Positions 59,721-64,000 of a stretch of 64,000 nt of DNA are shown here, in pieces. Every line of letters begins with the position of its first letter. Within the stretch, counting starts at the first letter, position 1. A program made the position numbers and the translations under genes. Origin of the DNA: Misgurnus anguillicaudatus. Its lineage: Eukaryota > Chordata > Actinopteri > Cypriniformes > Cobitidae. The DNA lies in the NCBI RefSeq assembly GCF_027580225.2, contig NC_073361.2, forward strand, positions 25,900,501 through 25,964,500. The letters run 5' to 3'. The notes under the pieces were generated by a model. It was not told the DNA's origin and ran no database searches. It saw only the letters and a list, made by a program, of their open reading frames with translations.

Positions 59721-61262
59721 TTAACTCAGTGTAGTAGTTGATGCACTTCAGCTACGATTTAAACTAAGGACATCACTTGTTATTTATTTTGCATGTTATC
59801 AGAAAAAAAAAATAAACTAAATAAACTATAAATTATTTATTTATAAAATAAATATACTATAAATAAACTATACGTTTAAAGAACTTTGTTGTTATTTATT
59901 CTTAGCGGAGTTTACCGGAATTTACGTGTGGACCACGACAGCCGCTTGTTTATGTTGTTACTGCTGAAACCGTCTATAAAGACGAAAAAGAAAGTAGCAT
60001 TGATCACCTCAAAGAGAAGTTTGGCAACCAGGCAAGAATTCATGGATCTGTAGCTAATATTGTATACATTAATTTTACATACTAACGTTAACTCAGTGTA
60101 GTAGTTGATGCACTTCAGCTACGATTTAAACTAAGGACATCACTTGTTATTTATTTTGCATGTTATCAGAAAAAAAAATAAACTAAATAAACTATAAATT
60201 ATTTATTTATAAAATAAATAAACTATAAATAAACTATACGTTTAAAGAACTTTGTTGTTATTTATTCTTAGCGGAGTTTACCGGAATTTACGTGTGGACC
60301 ACGACAGCCGCTTGTTTATGTTGTTACTGCTGAAACCGTCTATAAAGACGAAAAAGAAAGTAGCATTGATCACCTCAAAGAGAAGTTTGGCAACCAGGCA
60401 AGAATTCATGGATCTGTAGCTAATATTGTATACATTAATTTTACATACTAACGTTAGCTCAGTGTAGTAGTTGATGCACTTCAGCTACGATTTAAACTAA
60501 GGACATCACTTGTTATTTATTTTGCATGTTATCAGAAAAAAAAAATAAACTAAATAAACTATAAATTATTTATTTATAAAATAAATAAACTATAAATAAA
60601 CTATACGTTTAAAGAACTTTGTTGTTATTTATTCTTAGCGGAGTTTACCGGAATTTACGTGTGGACCACGACAGCCGCTTGTTTATGTTGTTACTGCTGA
60701 AACCGTCTATAAAGACGAAAAAGAAAGTAGCATTGATCACCTCAAAGAGAAGTTTGGCAACCAGGCAAGAATTCATGGATCTGTAGCTAATATTGTATAC
60801 ATTAATTTTACATACTAACGTTAGCTCAGTGTAGTAGTTGATGCACTTCAGCTACGATTTAAACTAAGGACATCACTTGTTATTTATTTTGCATGTTATC
60901 AGAAAAAAAAATAAACTAAATAAACTATAAATTATTTATTTATAAAATAAATAAACTATACGTTTAAAGAACTTTGTTGTTATTTATTCTTAGCGGAGTT
61001 TACCGGAATTTACGTGTGGACCACGACAGCCGCTTGTTTATGTTGTTACTGCTGAAACCGTCTATAAAGACGAAAAAGAAAGTAGCATTGATCACCTCAA
61101 AGAGAAGTTTGGCAACCAGGCAAGAATTCATGGATCTGTAGCTAATATTGTATAGATTAATTTTACATACTAACGTTAGCTCAGTGTAGTAGTTGATGCA
61201 CTTCGGCTACGATTTAAACTAAGGACATCACTTGTTATTTATTTTGCATGTTATCAGAAATA
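59495..61262 (+). repeat. ~366-bp tandem repeat, five copies
   Basis: The landmark gtggaccacgacagccgc occurs at 59561, 59928, 60294, 60661 and 61016 (period 367, 366, 367, 355). Each unit joins the right half of the inner MITE to the middle of the outer element, ending gttatcagaaa. Copies differ by only a few bases (e.g. gttaactc/gttagctc), so the expansion is recent. Each unit contains the peptide-like frame YKDEKESSIDHLKEKFGNQ. Confidence 0.95.
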
Positions 61263-61385
61263 ATCTATTCTGAAAGGCCTCTGTTGTTATTGGTTCTTTA
61301 CCGGAGTCTACTGGAAGTTAAGTTCGGGCCAAAAAAGACGTGTGTTTATGTTGTTGTCGCTGAAACTGTGTATATCAGAGACTTA

Positions 61386-62194
61386 TGCTGAGTTTACACC
61401 AACCGCGTTTCAGGTGTCTAAATTGCATCTACCGCGCCTAGTTTGCTGCTTGAACACTTTGAATGCATTTATGCGTGTAGAGCGGAGTATACGCGCAGAA
61501 AAAGCAAGCATTTGATGCACGTCAGAGGCAAACTTGGCTTCTTGTGGGAGGGGCAAGTGCTATGCGATTGATTGTTTTCAAGATGACTGATGTTGATTGT
61601 GCACTTATCGAGAGAGTTACCGGTTTGTATTTGGTAACCTTACTATAAATAAATATAAACAGCGCGGGTCGATAAACGTCACGTGACTCAAAAGTGAAAT
61701 GTGTATTTACAACTTACCAGGTTGCCTGATGTCCTCACTTACACTCTTCCAAGCGAGGTCCTTTTTATTCCTGTCTCTATAGAAATAGGAACTTGTGTCG
61801 TATAGCTCCGGGTGACTGCTCACGGACAAAATCAAGCGTTACTTCAGGTTGAATGAGTGACTCCGGGCGGGGCTGCCTCCACAGCACTGATTTGTTAACA
61901 CGGCGCGAAATTTTCGCCGAAGTTCAAATTTTTCAACTCGGGCGTCAGCCGGCAATTCGCGTCAAACACAAAATGCACAAAAAGCACCATTCGCGCATAC
62001 CTCACACAATGCTCAATTCGCGCCTTTCGCGCGAGCTAGACACGTGAATGAGGCGGAAACGCGTCTTCTGCACCGCGCCAAACGCCACATCCGCGCCACG
62101 GGACCTCCTGACGCGCATCAACGCGTCTTCACATTGACTTAACATTGAAATCACTCGCGCTTCACGCCTCTACCGCGGTTGGTGTAAATGCAGC
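61386..62194. mobile_element. element related to 39661, TGCTGAGTTTACACCAACCG ends
   Basis: Left atgctgagtttacaccaacc and right ggttggtgtaaatgcagcat are inverted; the interior is CpG-rich (aacgcgtc, gcgcgag) and includes the same caatgttaagtcaa-type block inverted (ttgacttaacattg). Confidence 0.8.
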
Positions 62195-62382
62195 ATGAGG
62201 AGTAAAGCATTCCAATCTAAAAAAAACTTTAATTACTTTAACCTGCTCACCAAACATCTCAAATAAAAAAATTATATTTATAACAGATATCTTATTATCA
62301 TCCCCTCAACTATACAGTGTTTATGAATATTTAAAATGATAAATGTGATATAATAGGTTTTTGTAAGCGATCATTCATTTAA

Positions 62383-62726
62383 AGGGATAGTACACCCAAA
62401 AATTCAAAACCCCCCCATAGTTACCAGAAAACCATTCAAGCTTCAAAATGACCCAAAAGTGTTAAATAAATAACTCATTTCGACTTAGGTCATATATTTA
62501 ATGTGTCCTGGAGGCATTTACTCCTCTACTTTCTTGTTGTGAATATCACTTTTGTTTCAGTTATTACACATTATTTTGAAGTAAACATCCTAAAACTGCA
62601 TAAACAACAGTTCAGAGAGTCAACACTTAAAAAAAAATCTGCATTTGGGTTCTAAAGAACAAAGAAAGACATCGGGGGTTCAAACAACATGAGGATAAAT
62701 TATACATTTTTGGGTAAAGTATCCAT
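62383..62726. mobile_element. TTAA MITE, AGGGATAGTACACCC ends
   Basis: TTAA at 62379-62382 and 62727-62730; ends agggatagtacacccaaaaa and tttttgggtaaagtatccat. Same family as 45297-45702, more decayed. Confidence 0.85.
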
Positions 62727-62777
62727 TTAAATCAAAACTTTCCTAAAGTCATTAGGCATCAAGGTCAAAACCAATGA

Positions 62778-63213
62778 CACTGTAAAACATTTCTTGTTGA
62801 ACTTACATTTTTAAGTTTAATCAATTTGAATTCACAACATTTCAACTTTCTTGACTAGTGCGATGTTGCTATAAATAATAAAAAGAAAGTTGAATTAGCT
62901 AAGAATTAGTTTAGTTATTTCAGCTTTATTTTTATAACTTATAGCAACTCCTCGTCCAGAAAGTTTAATTAAATGTAATTTCAGATTGATTAGGATAAAA
63001 AATTTAGTGTAACTAAAAAAGTTACACTATAAAAAGTAAAACGTTGGTTAAAAAATACGTTTATTCAACTAATCATTCAAAATGTTCACCTAAAGTGAAA
63101 CAAAAGTGAAATTTTAAGTTCAATAAACTTAAATTTTGTAAGTTTTACCAATTGAAGTAAATTTTAACTTGATCCAACTTTTCACTTTTTACGGTAAAAT
63201 AATTTTTACAGTG
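62778..63213. mobile_element. CACTGTAAAA element (second copy)
   Basis: Ends cactgtaaaacat and aatttttacagtg, right flank TA; interior rich in aactt/aagtt words. Same end type as 27769-28465. Confidence 0.78.
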
Positions 63214-63216
63214 TAG

Positions 63217-63666
63217 CAGTGGCGACTGATGACCTTTCTTTCGAGTGGCACAAATTCAAAATATTTGTTCTGGGTGTCATGTGTGTTGCTTGTCATGTCA
63301 AAATATGTGTTCGTTGCATCATGTGAACCTATGTGCATAATGCGTCTTGTCAGTATAAGTGCTTGCTGCACACGCGTCGAAACGGTTTATGATAAAAGAT
63401 ACGCTCACATTCACAAAAGAAACTAACTTAACACCAAACTCTGATTACAAATGAGATTAAGCGAGTATCTGGCAAACGCAACCGTCTATTTTATCATAAA
63501 CCCTTTAGACATGTGTGCAGCAGGCACGTATTTTGAAAAGACGCATGATGCATATGGTTCACATGACACGCCTAACACATATTTTGACACACATGACGGG
63601 CTAACTACATGTTGTGACGAGCTTCGCATCATGCATCCTCAAAAAATAAGTCACAGGCCGCCACTG
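63217..63666. mobile_element. 450-bp hAT MITE, CAGTGGCG ends
   Basis: Ends cagtggcgactg and aggccgccactg; perfect 8-bp duplication cagtgtag at 63209-63216 and 63667-63674. The arms are partly inverted copies (gtgtcatgtgtgttgc/ acatgacacgcc...). The older copy is at 22725-23165. Confidence 0.94.
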
Positions 63667-63674
63667 CAGTGTAG

Positions 63675-64000
63675 TTTAATGTCATTCTGCAATTGTATTT
63701 TATTGTAATAATATTATTTCATATAATTTAATCAAAGACAAACACTTTTAGAACTATAAATATTTTATCATAATAAATGTAATTTATTTATGCCCAAAAA
63801 CTTATAATGCATGATGTTGTTATTATTATTTGTAAATACTATTTCAGCATCAGTACTTGCCCAGTCATAAAGAAGTGTTTGGGTGCTAAACTACAATTTA
63901 AATACCTACAATGCAAATGAGACACACACTAATTGAACACATTCACCCCTTGCATCTGTTTAACACTGATAATCCAAATAGCTTGTTCATCTGACATATA
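63675..64000. other. intron sequence to the window end
   Basis: AT-rich; nothing recognised. Confidence 0.5.

Larger units (their letters stand above)
59149..61372. mobile_element. outer TAGACCGTTTCA element split by a family member
   Basis: Left end tagaccgtttcat and right end tgaaactgtgta with TA flanks (59147-59148, 61373-61374). The left part carries an ATG at 59286. The centre is expanded by tandem copies. The right part (61263-61372) parallels the right half of the 271-bp MITE at 27373 (ttgttattggttctttacc, ggaagttaagttcggg). Confidence 0.8.

Noticed and set aside
55610..64000. Search for the next netrin-G1 exon (EGF-like, CDN..CQNGGTC)
   Set aside because: No matching coding pattern with splice sites was found; it probably lies beyond the window.

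Overview
The window is vertebrate nuclear DNA, almost certainly from a teleost and probably a cyprinid-like fish. It has long AT-rich introns, GT-AG exons, CA/GA/AT microsatellites, and many DNA-transposon MITEs of kinds I recognise from cyprinid genomes (hAT elements with 8-bp duplications, TTAA-flanked fold-backs, TA-flanked CACTG elements, a Tc1 remnant, Harbinger-like elements). I see no bacterial operon, CRISPR array, rRNA or intact tRNA.

The only host gene I can support is netrin-G1 (ntng1), plus strand. The window covers its middle. The laminin N-terminal exons must lie upstream, and the EGF-like and GPI-anchor exons downstream. Six exons are visible: LE1 (29621-29793), a 27-nt microexon (43026-43052), a 45-nt exon (46766-46810), a 60-nt exon (48697-48756), LE2 (50265-50432) and LE3 (55475-55609). 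Every junction after LE1 is phase 1, so the small exons and LE2 can be skipped without a frame change. This is the alternatively spliced part of netrin-G1. The 27-nt exon supplies the eighth cysteine of LE1.

The rest is intron filled with nested mobile DNA. 1-4438: unassigned sequence and MITEs. 4439-15543: an 11.1-kb hAT-ended element carrying a five-unit composite repeat array, which itself carries an 849-bp hAT element. 15794-17542: two nested elements. 17543-29620: fold-backs, paired pentanucleotide microsatellites, a Harbinger-like relic and three overlapping elements at 27.8-28.5 kb. 29794-43025: fish repeats, a 241-bp hAT, a Tc1 remnant, a 644-bp hAT and a fold-back ending about 100 bp before the microexon. 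43053-55474: several MITEs and a DNA element with an exon-like reading frame between LE2 and LE3. 55610-64000: a Harbinger-like relic with a Myb/SANT-like fragment, a five-copy ~366-bp tandem amplification born inside a nested transposon, and more MITEs.

I found no new defence or biosynthetic system. The best leads are the junction-codon logic of the netrin-G1 cassette, insertions datable from empty sites inside this same window, and the 366-bp tandem array that amplified part of a transposon reading frame. Family names rest on terminal repeats, target duplications and memory of known families; no database search was run.
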